Assembly: GCF_000204055.1 (NCBI RefSeq)
Contig: NW_006768785.1
Span: 1 to 64,000 of the forward strand
Source: Melampsora larici-populina 98AG31
Lineage: Eukaryota > Basidiomycota > Pucciniomycetes > Pucciniales > Melampsoraceae
Direction of reading: 5' to 3'
DNA: 64,000 bases
The notes beneath the pieces are model-generated. The model was not told where the DNA came from, ran no database searches, and worked only from the letters and a program-made list of their open reading frames with translations. Every line of letters starts with the position of its first letter. Within the stretch, counting starts at the first letter, position 1. Both the position numbers and the translations under genes were made by a program. This document shows positions 33,318 to 45,709 of this stretch, in pieces.

Positions 33318-36215
33318 ATGAAGAATCAAATTGGCTATCTAATCCCGCTTGCATTGCACGTTGGTTGCACAATCTCTCACGCGTCCTTTGGTGCGACCAA
33401 TTGGCTCCCTATTCCTCATGAATCAAAGATTTATTATCTGACCCTCGGTCCTTCAAAGCAGCCCCACTTGATCCGCAGGCTGTAGCAGCCCAATATCGAT
33501 TTGATCGTGAACAACCCCGTCTGCGAGCAGTCCACGCTGGTGGTGGTACGTCCTATATGAGCGATGTATTTAGTTAGCTAGGCTATCCGAGTCATCCGCT
33601 GATTACTTTAAAATATCATAGTCGGCGGACAAGGTACTTTCACGGTCACTACGAACTTTTCGAGCCAATATACCATGATGGACGTACTAAACGGAAGTAA
33701 GCTATATGTTTAGAATTGAGCTGGGATTGATTCATTTCATGATTTTCTTTGAATCTTAACGTTTTTTTGATCACTCATTCTGGTGTCAAGTTGGAAAACA
33801 AACACCAATAAGTTTCAGACTATCAAACGCCTTAGGTAATCAATATTTTGATCCCATCCTGCTTTTTTTCCGATGATATCCACTCACAGTATGAACTTTT
33901 TTGTAAAATTTACCTCAATTTGTGTAGGTGATAAAGGGGCCTATGACACAGCTAGAAACATTCTAGGATTTGGTCTCAAGTGAAGCCAGAATTATTTAGC
34001 TGTTTACCTTGAGTCATATTGAAAAGATCTTATCTCATTTTGAACTGCTTGTTCGTTCACAGATTTCGTACGAATCAAGGAATATGGGACCTGCTCAGTA
34101 AGTGCCAATATCTATCGTTTGATTTTCGACATCGATCTTATAGCTAAGCGGAATTCCTTCACTTCTGTCTAAACTCCTAAAGTGAACAATACTCCTATAT
34201 TTTTCCGTTGGTCGCGCTCATCATCAAATTTCATGAAGCTTAGAACCAGAACGCGATAGTCTGACATTCCGTTCGTGACTCCAATTTCGAATCACAGTCC
34301 GAGACCCGGCCAAATTCCCCATCTTGATCCACAGTCAAGTTCGAAGCGCTGTTACCAATCTCCCTGACCCAGATCAAGCCTTGTAAGAAAGATTTGTTTT
34401 TTTCTTATACTATCATAAACTTCTTCAGGCGCGTCTTTCAAGTGATCAATATTTGAAAATATTCTTATTCTTTGATCTTGTCATGCAGCGGGTTTTTGGC
34501 CGACAATCCAGAGTCACTGAACCAGTTCATAAGGACACTCTCGGACGCTGGAATATCAAAAGGTTAAATTTTCCAGCTCTATGATTGGATGATCATGAAC
34601 CTAATAGCAAAGCTATATTTACGTTTATCAGGTTGGCTACACGCAAACGCCTTCACTGGCCATGCTTACAGATGGATCAAGTCAGATGGTAAGTGATAGT
34701 CGAAAAAACGAAATTTGCGTGGACAATGTATGGAACCATAATGTATAATCCAGTATGGAACCACTCATGCAAAACTCTGGCATCGATTGCTCGTGATTTA
34801 GGCTCTTGGGTATATGTGAAGCTCTCGTGTCGTAGCAATCAGGGAACATCTAATTTTACACGTACTGAACAAGCCGCTGTACAAGATCCTTACTTTGCAG
34901 CACAGGTGAGCGATTGATTTTCTTACTGTTGATTTTGGCAGGTTCAACGTCGTTTTTCGAGTTGAAACAATCTCAATTAAATGAAAATGTTCTCTTCTTA
35001 CCTTAGGAAATATATACATCAATCAAATCGGGCAAATTCCCAAGTTGGACACTTTTCGCTCAAGTTTTGACTCCTGCACAAGCTTCAAAATTTCGCTATG
35101 ATGTTCTTGATGTGACCAGTTAAGCTCTTTTCTTCATATTTCCTCAACGCTAGAAAAACACTAAAAAAGGTTGCATGTTTGGTGTGTATCAGAAGAATGG
35201 CCTTCTTCGCTTGTTGAACCTCATGAAATTGGTAGATTTGAATTCAATAAAGTGAGCAAGAAATAACTCATTGAGAATATGTAATAAACTTCTTATATCA
35301 TTTCTCACACATCTTCGGATTCAATTACACTCATAGAACCCATCTAACTATTTCACAGAGGTATGATAAGCTCCCATACCATTTATCACGCTCGTTTCTA
35401 TTTTTTAAAGAGGTGTTCGATTCATAGGTAGAGCAATTGGCATTTTCACCGAGTAATGTGGTCCAAGGCTGGGCTCCAAGTGATGACCCAATTCTACAAA
35501 TGAGACTTCTTGCTTATCCGGATGCCAATGTAAGCGTCTCTTTACCTCATCAAACACCAGTATATCCAACTCGGTTTTCTTACCATTATGATTTTGAAAT
35601 ACTTCATAGCGATACCGTCTTGGTTCCAATTACCGACAAATCCCTGTTAATTGTTATATGAAATGTCCGGGTTTGTAACCTCATTTTCTCCATTCTTTTT
35701 CATGATCACCTGTGTCTAATTCTGTTTTTTGATTTTGAATTTCTAAAGCACAAATATCCGTAGATAATTCTGATTGTCAACGAAGTACTCTTGCAGATGG
35801 ACAAATTCCTACTACAAGAACTGTTCCTACCAAACCTGATCAAGTTGAGGTTTTTTTAATTCATTTTGAGAAAGCATCAAAAGACTAAACCTGAAAATCA
35901 ATTTACACTCTATTTCCATAGTTGCCTGATATTGATTATGAGCAACCTAGATATTTTTACGGAAATTTAACCTCTGATCAAAAGTCTGAATTAATCAAGT
36001 TGAGTCCAATGCTGACCTCTTCAATTATAAATTATCAACATTGATAACTGATTTTGTCAACCTCAAACCCTCTCAACAACCAATCGGAAAACTCTTCAAG
36101 TTCCTTTGTGAAAGGTCTTTCGGGAGTACAAGATCACGATATCCGATCTCGTGTTCTGGATGTTATACATCATGCCAGTCCCGAGCTTGCTTCTAGGATC
36201 TCAGTTGCTTTATGA
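33318..36215 (+). CDS. Secreted heme catalase, copy B
   Basis: A paralogue of the gene at 15256, with the same 19-exon structure and 450 residues. Exons: 33318-33390, 33462-33545, 33622-33696, 33791-33835, 33928-33979, 34063-34097, 34183-34206, 34298-34382, 34489-34562, 34632-34688, 34802-34905, 35007-35118, 35193-35251, 35337-35360, 35428-35529, 35610-35670, 35749-35843, 35922-35998 and 36101-36215. The frame is unbroken. Distal His (RAVHAGG), Asn (NNTPIFF) and the heme Tyr block (MRLLAYPDANRYRLGSNY) are kept. It differs at conserved positions: GAHG is GGQG and VRGF is ILGF, which may alter heme contacts. The signal-like N-terminus (IGYLIPLALHVGCTISHA) is followed at once by the catalase body, without the 32-residue insert of copy A. 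Intact but more diverged; activity is not certain. Confidence 0.88.
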
Positions 36216-36711
36216 GTTTGATTTTCGTTTCAAAGTACATCTATGTCCATTCTGGTTTCTTGAAATAAGTTTCTTTTCGACGCTATATACCAGCCATTCC
36301 TCCCCTTTTCTCAAGGAAATGTTCTATTGCACAGCATCTAAATCAATCATTTACATTGATACATTCATATTTCAAGTTATTTCCTTTTCTAAAATAATTT
36401 TTACATTAATCTTCGAGATTCTATTGCGTACCTGAATTATTGGATCCTATTATGTACTCGGAAACAATCATCAAAAAGGCAAGGAAGAGAGAATAGAAGA
36501 ATGATTTTTATGAGCATCAGAAAGAATAAGCGTGCATAATCCCTAATATAGAAGGCCTAAAACATTAACCCAAAAATCATATTCTCAAGATCTTGAAAAT
36601 GCTCATGTTATCCTTCTCTAGTGATTGAAGCCCTCATAAATGATATCATTCTACACACATAGTAAATCAAGAAATTGCATAATATAATTCGATCAGTCAT
36701 TAAAACCATTA
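36216..36711. other. Convergent intergenic region
   Basis: The 3' flanks of catalase B and the minus-strand hydrolase. No gene seen. Confidence 0.5.
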
Positions 36712-38296
36712 TCATGCAATAAAATCATCTAAATCATTTTCAGGTACTAAAAAACCATCAAACTTTTCATCAAATCCACCACCACTTTGACCTTGCACAA
36801 TTCCTTGAATCCAATTAGTCACCACTATTAATTCATCAAAATTGAAATTATGTGATAAATTTGAAAAAGTTTTAAATTTGATTTGTTTGAATTTTTCATT
36901 AAAGATTGATTGGAATAGTTTAAAACCAAATTTAGATTTATTATAATCTAATACTTGATCTATAATTCCATGTATAAAGTATAATGAAGTTTTCTTATAA
37001 AGGTTTTGATTTGATGAAGTTAAGATTGGCCATCTAAATGGTAAAGGTGGATAACCTGACTTTGTAAAACAGAAGTGCAAGAGAAAAGTTGAAAACTTCA
37101 GTGATTCCCTTCTTCAGAATTAAGTTATCCTATTTCTAGCATTTCTAGGGAATCAAAACTCACCATAATCAATGTAGCAAAAGGAGGTTGAGGGAGTACC
37201 AAGGTAAGTAAAAATGACATAACTGCACCTGATGAATAAAACAAAACATCAACTTAACCTCAAAAAGACCTTCAAAATGAATATCTTTTCCTAACTCACC
37301 TTGACTAAACCCAGCAAGAATAGTAAAATCCATATCAATTTGACCTTTGTCAATTAAATCTTTAATAAGCTTATAAATCTTAATAGAACTATCTTTCAAA
37401 CCATCCTCATCTTCTAAAAAATTCAAATCTCTCCAATCTTTAATATCAAACCAACCACGATGAATTTGATGATCAAAAACAGTAATAGGTCTAAAAGGAG
37501 CTTTAGGTAAAATATATTTGAGTCCAGTTAGTTGACCGATTTCTTGAAGAGTAAAAGGATTTGTTGATAAATCAGAATTTAGATAATCTTTAAATTCATA
37601 ACTTTGACTTGCATTTAGATCACCTAATCCATGTAAAAAAATCATGGTCCAACCTTTACCTTTACCTTCTAGATTGATTGGTTCAATCAGATCATATTCT
37701 AAAGGATTTAAATTCTCTTGTGTGGTGGTTATCCATGAATTTCGATATTCTTCTGGTGTAAAAGTTTCTTTAATTGGTACGTTAAATGTCAAGTTTGAAA
37801 TTGGGTTCAGAGTTGAATTCGAATTTGAGCATGAATTAGGATAATTGATTCCTTTTGATAAATCCGATTGAACTTCATTTTTGATTCTATGAAAATGAAT
37901 TGGAAAATAAATTATAATAAAGATGATTATAAGCAATAAGATCGCAATCAAGTATTTTATATAATTCCTACGATGATGACGACGATAATGGTGATGAGTC
38001 TGATATGATTCTATACCACGAGATAAGTTTGTTTCTTGTTCTAAATCTTCATTAATCCCATGACATCTAAAACAATTCTTCTTAAAATCAAACTTTCTTA
38101 TCCTACACGATAAAGATTTAGGAGGTTTAGATAAAAGATTAGTTTCGAGCTTTACTAAATCTTTTTCTAATGCACTTTCACTTTTAGTTGAAATTGGATT
38201 ATTGATTCGATTATTAATTTCTTCATTATTAGATTTTATAAATATCCTTCTAACAAGTTTCTTAAATTCGTTCATCTTCATTCTTTCTCTTGACAA
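36712..38296 (-). CDS. Membrane-anchored acyl-protein-thioesterase/carboxylesterase-like hydrolase
   Basis: Exons 37300-38296, 37164-37228 and 36712-37059 join to 469 residues. The C-terminal two thirds match the phospholipase/carboxylesterase family (APT1-like): FLHGLGD near 220-225 (oxyanion region), LPKAPFRPITV, GFSQGGAVMS with nucleophile Ser331 split across intron 1, IHGIIDQVLD with Asp388, and LSHNFNFDEL with His424. So the Ser-Asp-His triad is complete. The N-terminal 110 residues are basic and Asn/Lys-rich, followed by a hydrophobic segment of about 22 residues (112-134, IKYLIAILLLIIIFIIIYF), which predicts a type II membrane protein with a lumenal or outer hydrolase domain. Typical APT1 enzymes are soluble and about 230 residues, so the anchor is unusual. 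An alternative start Met at codon 6 or 8 is possible. Confidence 0.85.
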
Positions 38297-39269
38297 GCTT
38301 AAAGTACGATGATAAATTGATGATATTCAATTGCCGAATAAAAGTTGTTATAAATCTTATACATTTTGATGAGAGTGGGTAAATTGAATTCGAAAATGGA
38401 AACTGGAGGAATAGTAGCATACGGGAAGTTATATAAACAGAGGGGGTTCATAAGATTTTCGAAAAAAAAGAGATACAGTAACATAGTTGGCAATTGTCAA
38501 TTTCAAACTTGTTTGCTCGATGCGATTGGAGATAAGCAGGTGTAAGCAGGGGCATCCGAAAAAAATAGAAGGCTAGAACTTCAATTTGCTATCGGCTAAT
38601 ACTATATCGCCCTTTCATCTCGCAATCCATCGTGCAATCAGCGTGTAAGGTGACTCCTGGAGTCCCAAGAACTGAACTTTAGAAGTCTTCAATCGCGATA
38701 TGAAAACTCAGATTGGATATGTATTCTGACCACTGCATGAATCTCTTGAGCCAAATAATCTCAAAAGCTTTTGGAAAATCAACAAGTTAGGCATCAAGTT
38801 CATAAACAAACAAACTCGCTTTAAACATGAATCATACGACCGCAGATTTGATCAAGTTCTCATTCTGATCCCGCGGGTGCATATTTTTAAGTACACCGCG
38901 GGCGGTATCGAGGAATTACCTCAATCTCATCATAGGTATCATCATCCAAACTTTGAAAAACTAGCAACGCGCGACTTATGAGATGAAAAGGTTGTATGTA
39001 TCACAAAACCTTTGAAAATTTACATGAAGATTGGAAAAAGTTAAACCCTTTCTTTCTATCTATTGGAAAATGTAGATTTACTACATACATATCTCCTAGA
39101 TTTAATTTCAAAAATGATTTTTTAGAAAATGTGTACTAATGATAATAATTTCACAAAATTCCTACAAGATACATCAAATGAAATCAACAAAACAAACACT
39201 CCGATCAAAAAAATCAAACTTCACTTCTTTACAAATACTCAACAAATCATCAACAATCTGAATTCCATC
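38297..39269. other. Intergenic region
   Basis: No gene seen. CCGCGGGTGCA and CACCGCGGGCGG (38871-38910) form a short GC-rich inverted pair in otherwise AT-rich DNA. Confidence 0.45.
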
Positions 39270-42200
39270 TCATTTCTTCATCACCTCAACTAGTCCACTT
39301 TCGATTTGATCTTCTTGACTTCCACTACCACCTTCTTTCATCCCAACATTTCTTTCATCACTCATCATACCTTTAGGTGTAGGTGCAGGATTTTGAATCT
39401 CAGAACTCAATGAATTAATAACACGTTCAGAATTACCATAAATGCTTATTTCAGTTGTCATTTCATTCAAAACTTGATGGATCGTTTGATTTCCTTCTTC
39501 TTCTTCTACACTTTTCTTTTCCGAAACTCTGGATTCATCAGATGCAAATTCTCCAATTATATTATCTTCTTCATCTTCTATCTCATCTTCTTCTTCTTCT
39601 TCTTTTGATGATTGTTTTCCATTAGATTCTTCCTCTGAAACTGAACTCATCCTACGAAATTCTCCTGTTTTAGGTGGGAATCGTCCAAATGCGATTCGAC
39701 GTTCCTTTTCTAATTTAGTTCCTTCTCTAGCCCATTTAGTCGAAATCTATTCAACAAAGCACAAAAAAATCAGAACAATCTGTTCTTATTTGTTCTTATT
39801 CTATAGATTCAAAAATGGTCAAAGAGCACTCACCTGAATCGCTTTATCTTTTAACATCACATTAGTTCGATCAGCTAAAAGTTGTGATTTAGATCCATTG
39901 GTTCCATGTCTTTTTAAGATATGTGCCATACAATCATATCTCTCACAATACTTAACCACCTCTTCAATCAATAACTCCTCTTGTTCTTCAGTCCAACGTT
40001 TTCTTCTTTTTTGATTAGGTGGAGAAGTAACTTTAGCTCCTTTTGCTTTAGTAGCTTTAGAGAAAGAATCGAGATCTGATGAATCAGATGGAGATCGACG
40101 TCGTTTGATCGGTTTAGTTGAAGGATCTCTTGACGTAGATTTCTTGATCTGTTTAGAGGGAGAAACTTTTTCTTCAGATGAAGATCGACGTCGTTTGCTC
40201 GGTTGAGTTGAAGGATCTCCTGATGTAGATTTCTTAATCAGTTTAGAGGGAGAAACATCTTCTTCAGCTGAAGAATCTTCTTCAAAATGTTTCGAAGTAA
40301 TTTCTTTTGGTGATTTGTTTGAACTTGTCGTCACTCTGTGTGATTTACTTCTTGAACGCGTTGCTTTTGAACCCCTCTTCCATGGTTTCTTTACCTGCTT
40401 GGAACGTTTTTCTAAATTCTCATCTGAATCATCTGACTTATTATGATCTTTTTTAAGTTGTTTCTTTGGTCTTGAACCTGACTCAGTTGTAGGTTGACTT
40501 CGTTTAGATGATTTACTCGTTTTCACCTCTTTGTCTTTACCTTTGCCCTTATCTTTAGAAGTATTCTTTGGTTGCTCGACATCTTCATCTACATGTGTGA
40601 TATTCTCAGCAGACGTATCATCAGCAGGATTATCTTTAGACGAAGAGTTTGGTTGAGGAGCACTCGATTCCACTGATGACTTTGGTGAAGCTTCAATTCC
40701 TTGTCGATTTTCCGATCGAGCGGTGGTTTCAGTTATGGACAAAGACTTGGCTTGGGGAGCCCTAGATTCCACTGATGACTTTGGTGAATCTTCAATTTCG
40801 GTGGTTTCAGTATCAGACAAAGACTTGGATTGAGGAGCACTCGGTTCCACTGATGGCTTTGATGAAACTTCGCTTTCATTTTCCAGTCCAGCGGTAGTTT
40901 CAGCGTTAGACAAAGAGGTAGGTTGACGAGCACTTGATTCCACCCATGACTTTGGTGAAACTTCGCTTTCTTGTTGATCTTCATTTCCAGCGGTAGTTTC
41001 CATAACCTCTTCTTGTATAGTTGTTTGAGTTTCATCAAAATCGATCTGTTTAGCATTCGATTTCCTTTCATTGAATACCTTCTTGGGAGAGGTTGATGGA
41101 TTTGATGTTCCTTGCTTTGAAGGTTGTCGATCTGGTTTCTGAGGAATACTACTTGAATGACTATGACGACCAGAGAAAAACGTTGGATTTTTTTCAACTT
41201 GTCCCTCAGCAAAGTTAACGAAGTTGGCCGTAGCTTCTACTTCACCTCTATAATGAAGAATCGAAACCACGTTTTATTAGGAACCTCTGAACAAGCCAAG
41301 ATGGAGTAAATGTATAATTGAGGGAGATGGTAACATACGCAACATTTTCATGATGTCGAGCCTGAGCAGTTCCAGCGCTTGGTCCGTCATAGGAGGCTGG
41401 TACACTGGTATCTTGACGGTTAGAGGAGGGTACCAAATGGTCCTCACAGAAACTGCTATCGTCATCTTCTGCACTCTCCTAGAAGTGCCAGAACGTTGAT
41501 GTGAGACTTATGACGGTTTATGATAAAGAGCATAGACTTACTTCATCGTTGGCCGGCTGTACAACAAGCCCACTAGGTCCTTCCTTTGATGTAACTCGAT
41601 CACTCGGCCCAGAACGCCTGGGCGAACTTCTAACCCCTGGTACAAGATGGGAGGTTTTTTTGCCTGAACCTTGAACTTGACTCTTTCTTGCATTTGATGG
41701 ACGAGGAGTACGGGAACTCTCCCCCCAGTCGTGAACTACTGGCGGATTGGTTGGACGAACGTACTCAGGGAATCTACAACACACCATATCAATGACCAAT
41801 TCAATGAATTTAGTATATGTATGCATTTCTGCAATCTTCTTTGGTTTATTACGGAACGGATATAACTGTATTTTCGAAAGAAAACATAAAATTACAAATC
41901 AGTTTCAATGAATGACTTTCTAAAAGATCCAGATTGAGAAGTCACTCAACAGATTGGTGAACCGATTGATAAATCTCTTCAAATTTTTCATTAGTTGATT
42001 TTTCAAATTCAGGTATAATTTCTTGATGATGATAATTTTGATGATGATTTCGATCTAAAAGTTGAATTAAATTCACCAAAGTTTTTTTTTCAACTTTAAA
42101 ATCCGAAAATAAACTTGGTGTATTTTCTTCAATTTTATTAATTCCAATTAAAATCAATTTTTGAACTTCATATTCGATTAAAAATTTTGAAAACATTTCT

Positions 42201-42911
42201 TCTTGTTTCAAAGTTTGGGTGAAGTCTTGACTTTTAATCAGACAAGATAAAAATTTATCAATTGATTTATGTCCAATTTCGTATGGTGAAGTTAAAAAAG
42301 TTATAAAGAGTGATCCTAAATTGTATTTTAGGATTGCATCCCGACAAGCCGAGTCATGTGTCTCGTCATGTGCGATGAATGAATCTGGTGTTGTCCACAT
42401 ACTTTGTACAGCTGTGAGATGATCAAAAATGTAGAAATCGCAGCTATTTGTCAGTCTTGGCTGTGTTGCAAAAAGATAATCCAGACTTACCGGATGCAGC
42501 ATCCCATGATGACTTTTCTGATTCACTCAATTGATAGCCCATTGATCCTTCTACTAACTCCCGGGACTCGAACGGAGTAGATAATACATTAGACCAAAAG
42601 GCATCAACACACATATTCAAGATAGTGATCTTGGTATTAATTGAAGGTTGAATATTAGACATCGGCTTAGATGAAGCACCTCTCTTGGTTGTGGAGGCCG
42701 AACGTTGTCGGTCTAATGAGATACTTTTACCAGAAGGACGAGAAGTAACTGATTCTTGAGCTGGATTGGGTGTAGGTGATGAAGTTTCAGATGGAGTTCG
42801 ATTAATATCATCAAGATGATTTTCATTGACGGTGATAGTCGGTTTAACTTCGTTGGCGACTTTGTTCCGTTCACCTCGCTTTGGACGAGTTTGTTTATGT
42901 TTAGGTGGCAT
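39270..42911 (-). CDS. TRF-like telomere-binding protein (TRFH-like N-terminus, C-terminal Myb/telobox)
   Basis: Exons 42491-42911, 41951-42411, 41542-41865, 41339-41478, 39834-41247 and 39270-39746 join in phase to 1,078 residues. After a basic disordered N-terminus, residues of about 95-320 form a helical region (DAILKYNLGSLFITFLTSPY, KFLIEYEVQKLILIGINKIE) that resembles a TRF-homology dimerisation domain; this match is from pattern only. A long Ser/Pro/Thr-rich linker has four imperfect SPKSxVESxAPQ repeats and two SPSKxIKKSTSxDPST...KRRR repeats. Near 862-935 lies a Myb/SANT domain: KRRKRWTEEQEELLIEEVV ... DRTNVMLKDKAIQ, where LKDKA is the telobox-type motif. The C-terminus is acidic. This layout is that of TRF/Taz1-family proteins that bind double-stranded TTAGGG repeats. 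The gene lies next to a telomere-like repeat array in its own promoter. Confidence 0.75.
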
Positions 42912-43740
42912 TTTGAAGCAGAAGAGATAAGTTTTTTTAAATAATCACTTCTTTCTTGATCGTCTTGAGATTGAGAAGTAATCAAGATCAGTAAGAAACA
43001 AATTAGGAAGTGATTCGATGGTTGGTGATGAGGAAAAGGAACAAGAGTAGAAGGTAGAACTAAGCTGAACAGGGCAAAGGATGTTATTTAAATCAAATCA
43101 GCTGAGGACCAAGTCGGATGAGATTGGAATCGCGACCCCTAACCCCTAACCCCTAAGTGGTTAGGGCTTAGGGGTTTGCTAGATCCACTTCTCATGATAC
43201 ACACAGCGCAACCTATGGACCATGAGATGTTCCTGAGTAATGAATCAGGCACACTTTGTGAATATCATGGTCATGCCAGGACATACCCACTTCAACAACC
43301 ACTACAATAAAACTAGTCCTTGTCACTGCATCATTTGATTGGAAACAATGTTATTGTCCTTTACATTTTATCAAGGTAGCAACCGATATGGTCTACTACC
43401 TTTTTGAGAATCAGTTTCACTGGATTAGGATATTGTCATCTTATCAGAAATCAGAATGATCCATATGATGCCAAAGAAGTCACAAATCCGGCAAACTCTG
43501 TCGGGAGGCTCTCGGTCTGTTTACTTTTCTGAAACCTAACCCCAAAGAGTAAAATGGACTGAAATGTAGTTTTAAACTGTAGTTTTCATTTAATTTGATT
43601 TGATTGTGAATTTCCAATCTCCTGCTCGTCATCGTCATCACTCATCATCATTCATCCTCACACACCATCCTCATCGTCAGCTCAGCTTTAGCTTGATTAC
43701 CAACTTCAATCAGAAACACATACACATTTCAACCACTCAA
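42912..43740. promoter_or_regulatory. Divergent promoter of the TRF-like and Tra2-like genes
   Basis: Carries the telomere-like array at 43135-43175. C/T-rich sequence before 43741 is consistent with a fungal 5' leader. Confidence 0.5.
43135..43175. promoter_or_regulatory. Inverted array of telomere-like repeats upstream of the TRF-like gene
   Basis: Three tandem CCCCTAA units (43136-43156) are followed after GTGG by TTAGGGCTTAGGGG on the same strand (43161-43174). Read on either strand the site therefore holds TTAGGG(G) repeats facing each other. It lies about 225 bp upstream of the ATG at 42911 and about 570 bp upstream of the divergent splicing-factor gene. Confidence 0.85.
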
Positions 43741-45709
43741 ATGTCCGATCAGGGTATGTTATCGCCTTCAAATCAGTCTCTAATCCATCGTCAGCTCGTA
43801 CACCATCATCCCAAACTTCTTCCTCTTGCGCCATACAATATCCGTCCATCCTTGCGCCTTTCAACCTTCGATCAGTCTTCATCCTAGTCTACCTCAGTAT
43901 TCTCTGAAGTGCGATTTGTGAGGCCCACGCCTACGAGCGATCATCTCACAACTATCCTCGCATTATCTTGAAATCGCCGCCCTTTTCAGTCAATCGACTC
44001 GGGTGTGGTTTGTTCTTATCTTCTTTCTCCCCATTCTCTTCAGATTCCTATTTGCCTTTCTCGTATCCTTCTCACTTGACAGCTTTTCAATTTTACCAAT
44101 TTCTATTTGATCAAGTCTGAATGGGTTAATGGCTATCAATCTATCGGATTCCATCTCTCACATATCGATGCTTCAATCCAAGTAGGATCGATCAGTACTT
44201 TTCAGCTTTCGGTTTACGAATCGCATCTTGCTTTTTGTGTTGTCGAGTCATGAAGAGCGCTATATCGCCATGTCTTTCCTTCTTCATTCGTCGCTCAACC
44301 ATCCTCGGTAGCAGGTAACGTGAGAAATCAAATATATGATCTCGATTCACACGGTACACCGTCCAATTTGACTTGGGTTCTTCGGGGAGCAACCGATTCA
44401 GCTTCAACTGAACTATCGCTCCGTATCAGCTTTTCGCATCATCTCTACACCAATCAGTTTATGGCCATTGTCACTGGTCATCAAGTCCGATCCAAGACGA
44501 TAAGGCTGGCAACAACATGATGATGATCTCATACACCGCAATCATTCATCCTCTTATCAATCCCAGTCCTGTCCGCTCTTTCAATTCTTTTCAGACACAC
44601 TTCCTTCGCCAACCCAACACAATCATCTTTGAATCACATACCGAATATTTAATCATTTGACCTTTGCTATTTTCTCTTTCGATCATGTCTGTCGGTTCAT
44701 CTTCCGGATCACCACATTCAGATTGGGATAACGGACCTGCTGTTGATCAACCAAATGGACAAGAAGAATCTAATTGGAACCGTAGCGAGGAACGTAGGGA
44801 ACGTACACCAAGTCCACGTCGTACAAATCATCGAGAAAGAAGTAGAAGTCCAATAAGAGGATCTGCAGTCACTAGTGATGATCGTGGTCGGTATGTTGAA
44901 TCAAGTTCTCTATGAAACTTTTTTTTCTTCAATCATTGCACGTCTCTTTCGCTCATACATCTTACTTGTTTCTCCTTTGGCTTGAACTCGATTTTTCTTT
45001 AGATCTAGTGATGTTGTCAATCCTGGCAACAATTTACATGTTTCAGGCATCAGTCTTCGTGTCGAAGATCGTGATTTAGAAGAACTTTTCTCCAAATATG
45101 GCAAGGTAAGTGACTACGATTCTGACCTGTTATCTCCTTTTTTGAGAACATCATTAATGATGAGGAGTTTTCTCTTGGAATGGATAGGTACTAAAATCAC
45201 AATTGATGCGTGATCCTCATACTCGTGATCCAAGAGGTTTTGGATTTGTCACAATGGAAACTGCTGAGGAGGCAGAAGCTGCTATTGCTGGTCTTCATGG
45301 GACTGAACTGATGGGCAAACCGTTATCTGTTGAAAAGGCTCGAAGATCTCGAGGAAGAACTCCTACCCGTCAGTAGCTTTTATTTCAATTGACCGTCGTA
45401 CATCAATCTAACTAGAAGGATCTTACATTGTGTACAGCTGGACAGTACCATGGTCCTCCTAAACGGGATGATGGTCATAGGCCGTATGAACCTCGAGGTG
45501 GATACCATGCTCGTTATGATCCTTATGATCGTCGATATGACGATCGTAGAGGTTATGATGACCGTAGACCAATCTATGATGATCGTCGATACCGTTATGA
45601 CGATCGTCGTGATGATCGATATGGCTATGCAGCACCTATGAGGGACCGGTATGACGATCGATATGATCGAAGGAGAGACGATCGCGATTATGATCGTCGA
45701 AGATATTGA
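43741..45709 (+). CDS. Transformer-2-like SR splicing factor, copy A
   Basis: Exons 43741-43753, 44722-44890, 45003-45105, 45188-45368 and 45438-45709 join to 245 residues. Exon 1 has only 13 bp and is followed by an intron of 968 bp, very long for this genome. The N-terminal arm is Arg/Ser-rich (REARTPSPRR-like: RERTPSPRRTNHRERSRSP). One RRM follows: NNLHVSGISLRVEDRDLEEL (RNP2 NLHVSGIS) and DPRGFGFVTMETAEEAEAAI (RNP1 RGFGFVTM). The C-terminus is a Tyr/Asp/Arg repeat (YDDRR many times). This is the Tra2 layout; such proteins bind GAA-type exonic enhancers. A second in-frame ATG at about 44685 reads straight through the exon 2 acceptor and would give a different N-terminus (MSVGSSSGSPHSDWDNG). 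Confidence 0.9.
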
